A stretch of DNA of 64,000 bases from Rugalucina vietnamica (taxonomy: Eukaryota > Mollusca > Bivalvia > Lucinida > Lucinidae). The stretch lies in assembly GCA_964017185.1 (NCBI GenBank), contig OZ024875.1, positions 65,901,043 to 65,965,042 of the forward strand, given 5' to 3'. Shown here one piece after another: positions 1 through 11,979 of the stretch. The position numbers were made by a program, and so were the translations under genes. The notes below the pieces were generated by a model. It was not told the origin of the DNA. It worked only from the letters and a program-made list of their open reading frames with translations, and did not search any database. The number at the start of each line of letters is the position of its first letter. Within the stretch, counting starts at the first letter, position 1.

Positions 1-76
1 TATTGAATCACGTGACTTTTCCCGCGTTGGTAGAATTTCCCACGCTGTATTCTGTCTGCACCATTTGCTGCCGTAT

Positions 77-180
77 GTTGGTAACATTGGTGCCATTGGT
101 ACCAATGGCATTACCAATGGTACCATTGGTAAAACCTTGAACGGAATTTGTCTACCAATGGTACCATTTTTACCATTGGA
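77..180. repeat. ACCATTGG palindrome cluster
   Basis: Two perfect palindromes abut: 20 bp at 91-110 (TGCCATTGGTACCAATGGCA) and 22 bp at 111-132, both centred on GGTACC, followed by a looser third copy at about 154-180. No gene is seen in the first 900 bases; the rest of 181-908 is unremarkable AT-rich sequence. Confidence 0.8.
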
Positions 181-915
181 AAAAACTACGAACGCACGCA
201 TGGTCATATGAAGACGGGACCTCGGTTTATCGAACGAGCGACGCCTAGTATTACACACGAGTGTCTAAAATAATCGAATTCTGCATTGGAAGCTGTTTAA
301 AATGGAGACATTTTATTCGCGCCAAGCATTTGTAAAACCGACTCGCATTGAACGAGTAACGCATCTTTAATGGCAAACATGATAAGTGATATATATATGA
401 TGCGATTTTAGAAAATATTTCGTGTCAAAGGTCACCTCTGGTTCCTTGTTCCATCAGAATTAGACAGTTTGTACGGAAAGACAACAATTTTCATTTTTAG
501 GCGTTTCGTTCTCGCGCTCAACCTGCGAAACGAGTCAAATGTTCTTATTAAACTCATTTTGTACCTGTCTTATATCAACTAAGTATTTATTCTCGCCGTG
601 TGATTTTGAGAGGCGACTGACTGAGCCACTGCGAGACAAAGTCCTCTACGGAACGTGTTTGCGTGAGTGTGTGTTTGTGAGTTAGAGTGTGTATGCGCGC
701 TTAAAATTCAGAATATTGTTGTCCTGTTTTAGGGTTAAGCAAGGTTCGCAGCACGTTTGATCAGCTGGCTAACCTGCACTCTGATACACTTCGTGACCTC
801 GCTCCTTTTCTTTGTATGGAGAGGTCTAACAGAATACCGATGGAAATATTCCGTCTAGCAGCACGTTATGAAAACCAGAGGACCAATGGTCCTGTAAACG
901 CTCACCGGAGACATA

Positions 916-1748
916 GTTGTCACTTTTTCCCCAAGTAAAAGCCTAAGTTTCCCAAATTTACCTTGCCGCTAAATAGGTCAAGGTCATCCCAGGGTCATCA
1001 TTTTATCAAACTATGACGGGCTTAAGTCATCGATGCTACATACCAAATTTCGTGAAAATCAGCCTGCCGGTTCTGGAAAAGAAGATTTTTGAGTGGTTTT
1101 TACCATATACGGAATTTTTGTTCCCCCTACCCATGGATGCTCCACATGAAAATTTCTCTGTGATTGGCCCAGCGGTTTCAGAGATGAAGATGCTATGGAC
1201 AACAGACTGGCCAAGGTCAAGTGATGACCTTGACCTAAATTAATCACATTCCTTCATCTACTCCATTAGTTATCTGCATCTACCACTTTTCAGGTCTCAG
1301 GCTGCAATCATTTTTTTAAAAATCCATAGTTTTCACTTTTTCCCATGTAAAAGCCTCTGTTTCCAAAATTTACCTTGCCGTAAAATAGGTCAAGGTCATC
1401 CCAGGGTCATCATTTTGTCAAGCTTTGATGGACTGGAGTCACTGATGGTAAATACCAAGTTTCGTGGAAATCGGCCTGCCGGTTCTGGAGAAGAAGATTT
1501 TTGAGTGGTTTTTACCATATATGGGCGTGGCGGCCATCTTGGTCATGTGACATGGATTTCGCGATCAAACTTGAAATGCCGCTGAATGCCGCTACACAAG
1601 GAGGCTCCACATAAAATTTCAACTTGATTGGCCAAGTGGTTACAGAGAAGAAGATCTTTGAAATTGTGGACGAAGACGGACGACGGATCATGGCCATCCT
1701 ATAAGCTCTCCTTGTGAGCCTTCGGCTCAGGTGAGTGAGCTAAAAAAA
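916..1748 (+). repeat. Mollusc-type dispersed repeat with an internally duplicated module
   Basis: A module of about 195 bp occurs twice, at 916-1110 and 1327-1522, both carrying TCAAGGTCATCCCAGGGTCA and ending in TTTTTGAGTGGTTTTTACCA. The 3' end has GACGGACGACGG followed by a short stem-loop (GAGCC-TTC-GGCTC) and an A-run at 1714-1748, an end type I associate with dispersed mollusc repeats. Short open frames here are not convincing genes. Confidence 0.6.
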
Positions 1749-1749
1749 G

Positions 1750-2595
1750 ACTAGATGTTTCTCAGTTTTATAATCATTTATTTGCTTGAAAATAACATTG
1801 TGTTAGTTTGAAGATTAATTATATTTATTTGAAGTCAACCAGACAAACAGCACACATACTACAAGAGAATAAATGAGGATCATACAGAAAGCCCGTGGCT
1901 TTCAAAAATCATCTAAAATTCGTAATTATCGCACTCGATATGGCTGAAATACTGTTGAAGGTCTACAAAACCTCAAATTATTAGTATGGCTATGCATAAT
2001 GTAGTTAGGATATCGCACTTATGACATGCAGATGGCTGTTGAATGGGATCAAAACGAAACATCAACCAACTAAACCCCACCAAGCTTTCGAGTATCTGTT
2101 TGAAATACATGTATAAACATGCCAAATGAATTATGTTAGCTCACGAGACAGCACGTGAAACTGTAGTTTTTACACCTTATAAATATACATATGTGTGTAC
2201 AGGTACACTATACTATATGAGTGAGTGCCTTACGTCCGCGGAAAACATTTAAAGTCATTCAGGGTGGCTAACTTATCCTAGCCACATTATTCCTGTAAAA
2301 GCCTTCAGAATATGAACATTTTTATGTCCCCAAGAAAGAAATATTGACGTGAGGATCGCTCGAAGATCAGCTCTTCTACCAAAAAAATACGATCGAGCTG
2401 TTAAAAGTCAACAAGAGCGAAACATTAATGTGAGGTGCCGTCTCGCACTTCAATTCCTTTACGATTTATGTATTTTATGCACAAGGGCATTTCCTGATTC
2501 TTGCATTCGCCAATAAATATAATCAGCTGATAATACATTTTTTTTATTTCCTTAGCATTATTGTTACAAAGGAGACAAATAAAGAAAAGAAAAGA
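1750..2595. other. Gene-free interval
   Basis: AT-rich sequence with no convincing exon, RNA gene or repeat relationship to the rest of the window that I can see. Confidence 0.5.
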
Positions 2596-2603
2596 AAAGC
2601 GGT

Positions 2604-2682
2604 TCGATCAGGACTCGAACCCAGAACCTTTCGTTTTGAATCCTAGCACGCTAGCTACTGAGCTACAGAGCTAGACGTCCTA
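2604..2682 (-). repeat. tRNA-like sequence (Pol III promoter boxes; SINE head or tRNA pseudogene)
   Basis: On the minus strand a B-box GGTTCGAGTCC follows an A-box-like TAGCTCAGTAGC by about 45 nt. The D-arm and anticodon stems do not pair well, so this is not called as a functional tRNA. An AAAAGAAAAG-type tract lies on the 3' side, as expected for a retroposed copy. Confidence 0.5.
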
Positions 2683-2861
2683 CACTATAACATTTATTGC
2701 ATGTCTTATTTAATTCGTCTCCGTTGGGCTGTTGGTAGTTTTGACTGTGTAATTCTTCATATTGACCCTCGTCTTAGTCTCACATATGCCCTCACGAGTC
2801 GTCCCCCATCACAAAGAAAGCCGTAACCGCACGCACCAGCAGCATTTACTTTCAAAAGTGA

Positions 2862-3104
2862 AAAATGTCTAATAGGCGGCCACTCAAGTATCCGAACTTT
2901 ACTAAAACTATGAAAACGAACATAAGGTTTAAACAGCACAAAAATCGACTCCAAAACATGAAACAAATAGAACCACAACGGAAGTATCGCCTTGTAACGA
3001 TCAGTAATATAAAAGTTCTGGGGGGCTTAAACCGGTTTTACAGGGCCCTAATCTCACCCCATTGTCTGCAGTGGTTCACAACATTGAGTTAGTTGTTCGG
3101 TCCT
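2862..3104 (-). repeat. Dispersed 830-bp-family repeat, internal part
   Basis: Minus-strand partial copy spanning the GGCCACC...CTCACC section and ending at the TTCGGTCCTCG section of the family (best full copy at 21421-22254). It is visibly diverged from the young copies. Confidence 0.75.
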
Positions 3105-3417
3105 CGGAAAACTACATGGAAATTTTAAATTTTGAACTTTCAACGTAGATCTACTCTGTTTATAATTTGCATTTTGTCTCCAAAGTGTGTTGATGGAATC
3201 GTCCTGATCATCGAATGTGGCATTAATTATTTTCCTTTCCTTTTTTCATTTATTATTATTATTATTATTATTCTTTATTTTGTTTTTAATTATTTATTTT
3301 AACAGCTTCCTTGAAAAACTGACAAGGAAGAGAATATATCTGATAATTGACCTAATGATCCAGCTGATCTAAATGAATTTCTTATTTTAACAGCTTTACT
3401 TTTCGTCTCATTGCGAC

Positions 3418-3605
3418 ATTGGGTGCGCGGTACATGAGTGGTTAGTGGGTCAGACTCCGGAACGAGAGACCGGGTGATCGTACACCACTGGCGCCGGATG
3501 TTTTCCTTGAGCAGGCCACATAATTCTCCATAGTGCTATATACATCCCAAAAAGGAGTGGTTCCGTCCCGACAGGCCTGAAAATTGTACTGGAATTTAAT
3601 CACAT
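3418..3605 (+). repeat. SINE-like element
   Basis: Begins with a tRNA-like head (GTACATGAGTGGTTAGTGG) and ends with a tail module, CCCGACAGGCCTGAAAATT, that is also present at 4250-4325 and 6330-6385. The shared tail with different heads suggests a SINE family or related families. The TGATCGTACACC region is a poor B-box. Confidence 0.45.
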
Positions 3606-3835
3606 ACAAGTAATAAAACTCATTGCGAGTTTGACACTTTTAAGGTACACGACAAGGTACATTTTTTCATTAGGAAAACTTGCAAATGCAATAAACATGC
3701 ACTATACCACCAAACATTTTGCATGTGGGATCGACTGCCGCATTAACCCGACCTCCCCAAAACTAATTGTTTGTTTAGAATCTCAAAAGATTTTTATTAT
3801 CTCCAACGATGGGGTTAATCAAACGTTAAAACTCG

Positions 3836-4165
3836 TCGTATCAGACGAATGTGAATAAATCTAATCAAAGATTTAAATATCTGAAACTGTCCAATTTATT
3901 TGCGACGATTGTCAGATGCGCGTGTATCTCGGATATTCATCTTTATTGCTGAAAACTTAAAACATTTTTGAAACCATTTAGTCGCAAAGATGTTGAGAAT
4001 CCATACAGTGAGTGATAAAATGGAACCACATGTATTCAATTGCTTTGTGAAAACTTGACCCTGTAAATAGTTTCGATCATTAATTCAAATGATGGCAATG
4101 AGTATGTCTCTTCAAAGTCAACTTTGTTAATCGCTTCAAAAATAATATTAATAAACAACATAATC
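3836..4165 (+). repeat. Direct duplication, copy 1 of 2
   Basis: About 330 bp aligned with 5868-6185: the same order of TGTGAATAAATCTAA, CTGTCCAATTTATTTG, GCGCGTGTATC and AATGAGTATGTCTCTTCAAA-type blocks. Both copies are followed immediately by a SINE-like segment, so the duplicated unit may be larger than the visible match. Confidence 0.75.
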
Positions 4166-4326
4166 ATGCTGCGGTGACCTAGTAAAAGTGGACTCCGAAG
4201 CGAGAAAGCAAGGTACTTTTGGCCACCCAGATTATTGGGTAACACCCAGGTAGCTCTGTCCCGACGTGACTGAAAACATACTGACCGTGACATTAAGCCA
4301 TGAAAATTAAACAAACACATTACCAT
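4166..4326 (+). repeat. SINE-like tail segment
   Basis: Contains TGTCCCGACGTGACTGAAAA followed by a GACATTAAGCC motif, matching the tail module at 6330-6385. It directly follows duplication copy 1. Confidence 0.4.
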
Positions 4327-4382
4327 TGTATAGAGCGATTTTCAGAAAAAAAGGTCGGACCGTGGTACTTTCTGTGCAAGTA

Positions 4383-4490
4383 TCTAATTGTCAATTTAGT
4401 TTTTTCCCACTTCGGTTTTTTGGAGTGGGGATTTATTTGTGGGTGCGCCTTTTCCTGATCGTTGCCTACTTGTACCTTTCTGTATAACTT
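4383..4490 (+). repeat. Dispersed 830-bp-family repeat, 3' end only
   Basis: Carries the diagnostic 3' block (CACTTCGGTTTTTTGGAGTG ... GCCTACTTGTACCTTT). Everything upstream of the block is missing. The following 4495-5865 shows no gene or recognisable element. Confidence 0.75.
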
Positions 4491-5867
4491 TCCTTCAATG
4501 ACTGTACACTGTAGAGGGTAGCTTCATAGGATATCGTTAACCAAAGAACCTCATTTACAATATTCCGAGTACTCAAAACCGATACCCGTTTACAGGGTAA
4601 ACTAAACAATATTTCACAATGTGGCCTCGTTTAGGAATTTGTCCTAGATCTAGAAACTACCCTTGTGCAAATTCTTGAAATTGCAGCACAGCTGTCTGGC
4701 TTTCATTGCCGGTTTAAAAGGGTCAGAGACATACATGTACCTTTGAATGTTTCCACTGCTTCCAAAGGATCTAAAATTTACATTTTATTTACATGTCTGT
4801 AAAACGGTTACAAGTAATTTCTTGCCTAATCGTACATAGACTTGTGCATCGTATTCTAACAAACCAAGTTATTGTTTTGGTTGTAACAAAAACTATTTTA
4901 AATGAAATGACTAATCGAATATATAATTATTACAGTTCAGCCAATATAAAATTTTAATTTCATAATGTGATTTACGACAAGTTGCATTTATACAACAACT
5001 AATATGGGCGTTTGAAATTAATTAGCGTTAACATACTTATAAAGTTGTGTTTTGTTAAAATGTACAACCAACAATGTTTCTTAAGGATAGATTTAAAACT
5101 TTCAATAAAAAGTTGCTTCAAAAGTGGAATCGTTAAATTAAATTATTATTGGCATAAAATGCCAAATATCTAAAGCAAATACAATGACAATGTGTCTTTA
5201 TGTCATTTAAAAGGGTGGGTAGGTATAAAAACGCAAGAAAGAGGCACATTTTAATTGAACAATTGCCTTATATTGCTTATTATTTTATCTTTCTAGCGTT
5301 TATAATTTTTAAGTGTGAATGCCTACTTGAAGTACTAGATACATAATGGCAAAATTGTTATACAACTGAGTTTCATTCTGATAGCTAATTCAACCTTAAT
5401 GGCAAACGAGTTCTCTTCGACGAAAGTACTTGTTTTTATTTGCTCGAAACCCAGTGCATTTGTTTGTATTAAAAGGCATGCACCTTTAGGCGGTGGAAAC
5501 CGTCATTTGTATGGAAAATAAACCAAAATCACTCAGTCAATGTGGCGTTCTTAGTTCTGAGTAAACTTTTCTGAAGAAGTAAAATCTTGGATATCGGATC
5601 CAACCCTAGGTCTTGCCCTTAAATTAACAATCACACAAAACTGTAAGAAGTTAGGGGTCAGAAGAATATCGTGTCATTTCTTAAGTACGTGTAACAGAAC
5701 TCACTAAAGTCAGCGCATGAAAGCGACTATGGTTGGCAACAAGAAATGCCAATTGTTCAGTACATACACTCAAGGGGGACCAATGCCGCCCAGATTATAC
5801 AAATATCCTTTTCTTATTTGTAAAATATTTTATCTCGAAAGAGGGATTTTATCATACGATGAACCTC

Positions 5868-6185
5868 ATCGTATCAGACCAATGTGAATAAATCTAAATC
5901 AAGATTCTAATCACTGAATCTGTCCAATTTATTTGTCGCCATTGTCAGGTGCGCGTGTATCGTCCGATAGTCATCTGTATTGCTAAAATCTCAAACACTT
6001 AAAAGATCATTTAACCGCAAAAATGATGACAATCTATACAATGCCTGGTAGAATGGGACGCTTAAAATTGCTATGGAAAAAACTTTATCTTGGTAATATT
6101 TCTGATAAAAATATAATTTGCAATGAATATGTCTCTTCAAAGTCAATTTTGTTTATTGTTAAAAATACTGCAAGAGGAGCGCGGT
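5868..6185 (+). repeat. Direct duplication, copy 2 of 2
   Basis: Partner of 3836-4165, displaced by about 2.0 kb, with many substitutions and small indels, so the duplication is old. Confidence 0.75.
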
Positions 6186-6385
6186 GGTCTTGTGGTTGGT
6201 TAGAGGACTTGGATCGATACTTAACACATCGCCTTGTAGTGTCCTCATGCAAGACATTGTACTGAAGCCTGCCCCCTCCTCCTCGGATAACTGGTATACG
6301 CCCAGAGAGCATCCCGAAATGACTGAAAAAATATTAATTGGGACTGTAAGCCGCAACCAAGCCAACCAACGTATGATAGAGGGTG
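6178..6385 (+). repeat. SINE-like element
   Basis: Starts GCGGTGGTCTTGTGGTTGGT, a tRNA-like head, and ends with CCCGAAATGACTGAAAAAAT and a GGGACTGTAAGCC motif shared with 4250-4325. Nothing convincing follows in 6420-7085. Confidence 0.5.
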
Positions 6386-7087
6386 GGCGGGTAAGTATAT
6401 GGGCCCATCGGGTTTGTTAGAAATAGGATTGACTGTGTGTGCCTCCAGGCAAAGCTTATTACCTACTGACTGAGTATCTGATAACTGGTTAACAGCTCAA
6501 AAGACATTAAGAGCCTGCTAAGGCCAAACGATTTCAAATCAAACCACCCATACATATAAGCTTTGCTATTTACTTGGGTGGTAATGACATCCCATGAAAT
6601 AGAGGCAACGTCGAGACATGACCATAGATGTTTACTGGGATGTTAATCTACAAACATTCAGATCAAGGTGTATGCTTTGTTACCCAGTCCTCTTCCTAAG
6701 TCAACTGTGATGTAACGACAAGTTTTGTTCGGTCACAGTAGACACTTCTTAGCTCGATGGCAAGGCGTCACATAAAACAACAAACGTCAAATGGAAATTA
6801 TTTTGAACATGACAATCATCAACAGAGTCTTTCCTCTAATCACGTAGACAATAGCATAGTGCGGAAAATAGATAGACAGGTTGTCAGAGTTACAAAGACC
6901 ATGTGCGGTGCAGGCCGAAAGACATACTTCATAGACTTGATGTCAGCAAACTAAACATTAGAAGCAAGCCTGCAAGGCGACCTCAAGGCAAAAAACCTTT
7001 GCAGAGGTAAAAAATCATAAGAAATTACTGGACAATTATTTGAATGAATTGATACTATTTGGAATCGAAAAAATAGGCAATAATCAT

Positions 7088-7433
7088 GGGGTAATTTAAT
7101 TAATAAAATGCAAATTATAAAAGATACCATTTCATCACATGAAAACTTGAAATCATACGATGACATTGTTAGTGACTCTCAGACCGGCAGAGCCTCATAT
7201 CAAATATCAGTTAATAAAGTTACATTTCCTTGGATATCAACAACCATATATTTTATATCGCTTTTTAAGTCCTTTAATATAAAGCCCAGCCTCCCAGGTA
7301 ATGATATGATTCAGTAAATTATGATGTTCTTGTTACTGTTTATCAATGATGTCGACCAATAAAATCTCGATAAAATTTGGTTACTGTCTGAAACGATTAT
7401 CATCTTGTGCTAAGTGACCAAGCACAAACAATG
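7088..7433 (+). repeat. Second direct duplication, copy 1
   Basis: About 345 bp, closely similar to 9192-9553, both starting GGGTAATTTAATTAATAAAA and ending at CTAAGTGACCAAGCAC. The 69-codon frame in it is not preserved in copy 2, so it is not called a gene. Confidence 0.85.
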
Positions 7434-7658
7434 TTCTTTTTTTAACCCGATCTAAGCGCTTAGCTCGATACCCAAAGAAACCCGTTTGTTACATATCTAA
7501 AACATATTTTCAGCTCAATAGTTTTCTTTTTATAATTATATACTTTTCAGATGTCTTGTTGAACACATAGATTGCGTGTACCCACAATCTATGCTTTGGA
7601 TCATAAATAACACTACTTAGAATCACTTGTTATTGTATTCATACAAACCGAAATGATC

Positions 7659-8042
7659 GGTGACACACTATGACATTTTGTCCCAAGTTGAGGTTAGATT
7701 TTCGAGTTTTCGAGTTTTCTCCCATAGCGTCACTTCTACTGACTGATAGATAGGTGCACTCAATGCAAAATTGAACATTTATTAAAAGAAAGTAACAGAA
7801 GAAATCCCGGATATTTCGTTTTCGCCAACACTTCAATGATTTTGTGATGGAAGTACTATTTGTCCATGGGGCGGAAGTGTTTGCGAAAACGAAATAACCT
7901 TGATTCCTTATGATTCTTTCATTCAATAAATGTTCAATTTCTGCATTGACTGCACCTATCTATCGGTCAATAAAATAAACGCTATAGGAGAAAACTCGAA
8001 TTTCTCATCTCAACTTCTGACAGAATTCACTGTGCGTCACCC
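7659..8042. mobile_element. Foldback (MITE-like) element, 384 bp
   Basis: A long imperfect inverted repeat. The left arm runs GGTGACACAC ... CTCCCATAGCGT ... GATAGATAGGTGCA ... AACATTTATT; the right arm is its reverse complement, ending GTGCGTCACC. A middle section (TTCGTTTTCGCCAACACTTC against GAAGTGTTTGCGAAAACGAA) pairs too. No protein is encoded. Confidence 0.7.
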
Positions 8043-8085
8043 ATTCCGTACCACGTGTTTCTCAGCTGTGAATAAGAAAAAATGT

Positions 8086-8155
8086 ATGCCCGTGTATACC
8101 CCAGTTTTATTAAAAGTGGGGTTTAATGGGGTACTTATTTCATGAACATTAGTCA
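8086..8155. mobile_element. Terminal fragment of the GAAAACATGTCC MITE family
   Basis: Contains the GTATACCCCAGTTTTA / AAAGTGGGGTTTAA subterminal block seen in full copies such as 54931-55210. The rest of 8156-9190 holds no recognisable gene; a 91-codon minus-strand frame at 8703-8978 has no features I recognise. Confidence 0.5.
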
Positions 8156-9191
8156 CTGATGTCGATGATATTACGAAAAATTGTCAATGAGAATAGGATG
8201 TGCAACAAAAAAACGCCGGGACAAGAAAAGAAAAACAAAGCACCCATTGAGCCTAACTAATCGACAATCAGCGTGAAATTTATACTCGTGTTATATGTCA
8301 TTGTCGTTGTGCTGTTGATTGCCACTATATGTACATGTTTTATTTGAAAAGTGAGACCAACATCATTTCCTTTTTATTTTTTTGAAACACTGGCATTTAT
8401 AATGATATATCAACGTTCGTTTGTTTAGCTGGATTTTAACCTCAGACGCGTCAAAAGATCGACAAGTCTACTCCATAGCACGTGAAAGGATATTCCGATT
8501 GTAACAGTACAAATACGTACTTTGCGTGTAATCGAAGTGTAAAGCCAAACCTGTTGCATTTCGTACTGATTTACCTTTCACAAGCTACTAATTTAATCCG
8601 TTGATCATTTGATGCGTCTGAGGTCAAAATCGAGCTATAGATGGTATGTTTCATATACTAATATGTACCTTGTAGCAAAGATAAAAAGTTAGAAAATGTT
8701 TACTAGTTTCTGGTTGAACGTCCAAGATCAAGTGAAACATAAGACCAAATCAGTTTAAGAAATGTGTTCAAAGTTTCATTGTTATTACTTTCATTTCTAT
8801 AGGCAGTCTTCTGTTCAGAGTGCACATGTTCCTTTATGATTCTAAAGCGAGTAAGTTCAAAACTCGAAATTTCTATGTACACAAATAAGTTTTCTGACAT
8901 TGCCGTTAATTTTGGGACATCCACAAGTCTTATTTCTGTGTCATGCATAATATGCTGCGTAATTGAAAACCCCTTCAAATTAGGGTAACGTAGACTACAC
9001 CATTACTACCCAGCACTCGCATCTGCCAAATAATCACGACTAGTTGACAACTATACAGACTTTATGTATGCATTCTTCAGATAACTCAAAGGTAGTAACT
9101 GATGTTTTCTTAGACAAATGGCGTATTTAAGCATAGCCGGAGTTTAAAGGTGACGGGAAATTAAATTGATATTTATCCGATACAAAAACGT

Positions 9192-9553
9192 AGGGTAATT
9201 TAATTAATAAAAGGCAAATTATCAAAGATACCATTTCATCACATGAAAACACGAAATTATACGATGGCGGTTTGAAATTGTTCGAAACTCTCAGACCGGC
9301 ATAGCGTTATATCAAATATCAGTTAATAAAGTTATATTTGCTTAGGTATCAACAACCATATGTTTTATATCCCCTTTTAAGTCCTTCAATATAAAGTCCA
9401 GCCTCCCAGGTAATGACATGATTCAGTAAATTATGATGTTCTTGTTGCTGTACATCAATGATGTCGAACAATAAAATCTCAATAAGATTCGGTTACTGTC
9501 TGAAACGATTATCGTCTTGTGCTAAGTGACCAAGCACTACCATTGTTACAAAC
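9192..9553 (+). repeat. Second direct duplication, copy 2
   Basis: Partner of 7088-7433, displaced by about 2.1 kb. Differs mainly by substitutions and a few small indels. Confidence 0.85.
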
Positions 9554-9834
9554 AATATTTTTCATAAAGAATATATAGTGGCGAATCAAAGCAGTTGGAT
9601 AAAAATGGCTATAAAGAAGTATCCAGAAATATGTTTTTAAATATGTGTCATGTTTGAATGGAAATTCATCAAGCGGCGCTTTATATTCGTGTACATGTAT
9701 ATAGAATACTGAAGATGAAGAATATGCACTACATGTAATTCACCATACAACTGACAAAATATTTTAAGTTAATATTTTCAAGTTTGCACTTTATTTCATT
9801 TACATGTACGTGACATGTTTTCGATGACCGTCCG

Positions 9835-9925
9835 CTCCGTTGGGCGGTGAAGAGGCTTGAATAGCCGAAACAGCGGTATAGCCCATCGATGCTCACTGCT
9901 CTGAAAGGATCTCAGTTTTATTTTT
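9835..9925 (+). ncRNA. Degenerate hammerhead-ribozyme-like element
   Basis: The segment 9841-9885 has the layout of a minimal type I hammerhead: stem I UGGGC/GCCCA, stem II GGCU...AGCC with a UGAAU loop, the GAAA box, a short stem III and UAU. The conserved CUGANGA box reads GUGAAGA, so C3 is changed and cleavage is not expected. Flanking sequence (GGATCTCAGTTTTA downstream) matches the copies at 25498, 23355 and 44541. Confidence 0.55.
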
Positions 9926-10111
9926 ATTTATAACTTCAATACATGTAATACTGCTACAACTGCGATTTCTTCGTAGCTGCTGTTGCATATGTATTCTCTA
10001 ACAATTTGACGGTATCTTTTCTTCAAACCCAATCTAATACATTCAGTTGAAGGTAAAGGACTGCAATCATCGGGAAATTGAGGAATCAGAATGAAATTCC
10101 CTCTCTAAAAA

Positions 10112-10262
10112 CTGAGGTGGAAAAAACTAAATTAACAATCAAATACTTATACTTAGAAAACATATCGTTAGCCGAGTGAGCAGCTATTTCCAAATAGACG
10201 GCCACTCTGTTATCTAAACTTAACAAAAAAGTTGTAAACGTACATAAGGTGCAAACAGCACA
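10112..10262 (-). repeat. Dispersed 830-bp-family repeat, partial
   Basis: Minus-strand fragment with GAGGTGGAAAAAACTAAATT and the GCCACTC section. It abuts the palindromic TTTCTCGGAGAAA element to its right. Confidence 0.7.
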
Positions 10263-10265
10263 TAC

Positions 10266-10495
10266 ACTCCCGGTAAAAAAATAACAACATATTCCGCGTT
10301 TCTCCGCAACCATGGCAAACGCGAAATTTTTATTTCTCGGAGAAACACCGCGAAATAAGCCAGGTAGACGAAATCGTCTGCGCGAAATTTCGCGGTGTTT
10401 CTCGGCGAAATTTCTCGGTGTTTCTCCGAGAAAGGTAATTACCTGGATTTATCGATAAAACTCTTTTTCTCGGAGTTTCTCGGAGGAATTTAAAA
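10266..10495 (+). repeat. TTTCTCGGAGAAA-rich foldback element, copy 1
   Basis: Several overlapping palindromes of the TTTCTCGGAGAAACACCG type, bounded on the left by CCCGGTAAAAAAATAACAAC. A second copy in opposite orientation is at 14575-14800. It is distinctly richer in CG dinucleotides than the neighbourhood. Confidence 0.7.
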
Positions 10496-11697
10496 GACAA
10501 ATGCATGTTTATAATTTTTGAATAAATATAAAACAATAAATTAAAAAAATAATATTTTAAGTATTTGCAAGTATGAAACTTGCAGATGTTACGTATTTGT
10601 TTAGATGGCTTATAATCCACATAAATATATTCTTGATTACATTAAAATTTATGATGACCTTTGTCACTTGTGTTGCTTTTCACATCATCCATGATTATTC
10701 GATCTTTGAACAGAAGAATGGAAGCGAAAAAATCATTTAAAAATCAAGGGCGTCATTAAAAATTCGCGCCTTGAGCATTGTCCTTTCCAACAAAGAATAA
10801 AATTACCACACTTCTAGTGACTATGTGGATAATCAGAATCATTTTCATTGAATGAATAAATAAGTTTAATGACATTTGATCAAATGTATTTAATTATGTA
10901 CAATAGCAATGATTTAACAGGCGGTTTACTTTAATTATATCAGGATAAACACAAGTCATCAAAATAACATGAATATACCGGCCGGAGATCGAAATCGCAA
11001 CTTTTTGTTTTTCGAAGCGAACGCACTATCTATACATTTAAAACTATCGCGGCCTGTCTTATTAAATGTTCGGACCTTACTTGTCCGCCAGCATTTCTTG
11101 GTAAGCTGTTAATTAACGTAACCGTTATCAAATATTCAGATTATGGTTCCAAATAAATCGCAAATAATTTGAGCATTCGTACATGTACATGTACATGTAT
11201 ATATACTTGTGTGTTTTAGATCGAGAGTTTGCATCAAAAGTTATTCTCCATGAACAACCACAAAGCCGTTTAAATCATGAACTTATGGGATCGCCTAAAT
11301 TGATGCCCTTTCACCTGTAATATTGCATGGTATTAACATACATAAATGGTCAACAAAATTTACAGAAATCACTGTTGACTGATTTGGCCAAGTGGTAGAA
11401 TTTGCAGCATTACCAGGAAGTGTGTTTCGGCATACACAGTCATGTTCTTGTGTCACATTCTCTAATGAACACGAAGCTGACACTGCTCCTTCACATGATA
11501 AGGAAGCTGTCTGCCGTGAAGTGAAGTGAAATAAAAAGTCAAGCAAATAAAAATGCCGACCGTGCAGCCAACACTGTCATATAACTAACTCCCAATTGAC
11601 GGCTAAATACATCACGTAGATATGAATGTACATGTCCATACATTGCTATTCACGCACATGCATTTGCATCATTAAAATCATTCTTGTTCAAACATTT

Positions 11698-11977
11698 TAC
11701 ATCAGGAAAACATTTCATGGAAAATGTGTATCCCATCAAAAGCAAAACTGGGGTATGCAGGGGTATATCTATTTTTTTTTTTTATCTTTTGCTCCAAAAC
11801 ATAAGATTGTGGGTACTAGTTTGAACCGCCTCGGTGAGGCGGTTATAACGTGTACCCACAATCTACTAGTATGTTTTGAGCATGAATAAGAAAAAGCAAA
11901 CATTTTATACTGACAATTTTCTTTTTTTTTTCATCTTTAAACATCTCTGTATACTGCATGGGCATGTTTTCGTATTT
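11698..11977. mobile_element. GAAAACATGTCC-family MITE
   Basis: Terminal CATCAGGAAAACATTTCATG and GGGCATGTTTTCGTATTT form imperfect inverted ends. The centre carries the family hairpin (ACATAAGATTGTGGGTACTAG ... GTACCCACAATCTACTAG), whose loop contains GCCTCGGTGAGGC. Confidence 0.65.
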
Positions 11978-11979
11978 TT

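Noticed and set aside
2604-2682. tRNA gene
   Set aside because: A- and B-boxes are good but the anticodon and D stems do not pair, so only a tRNA-like repeat is called. The same applies at 59158-59232.
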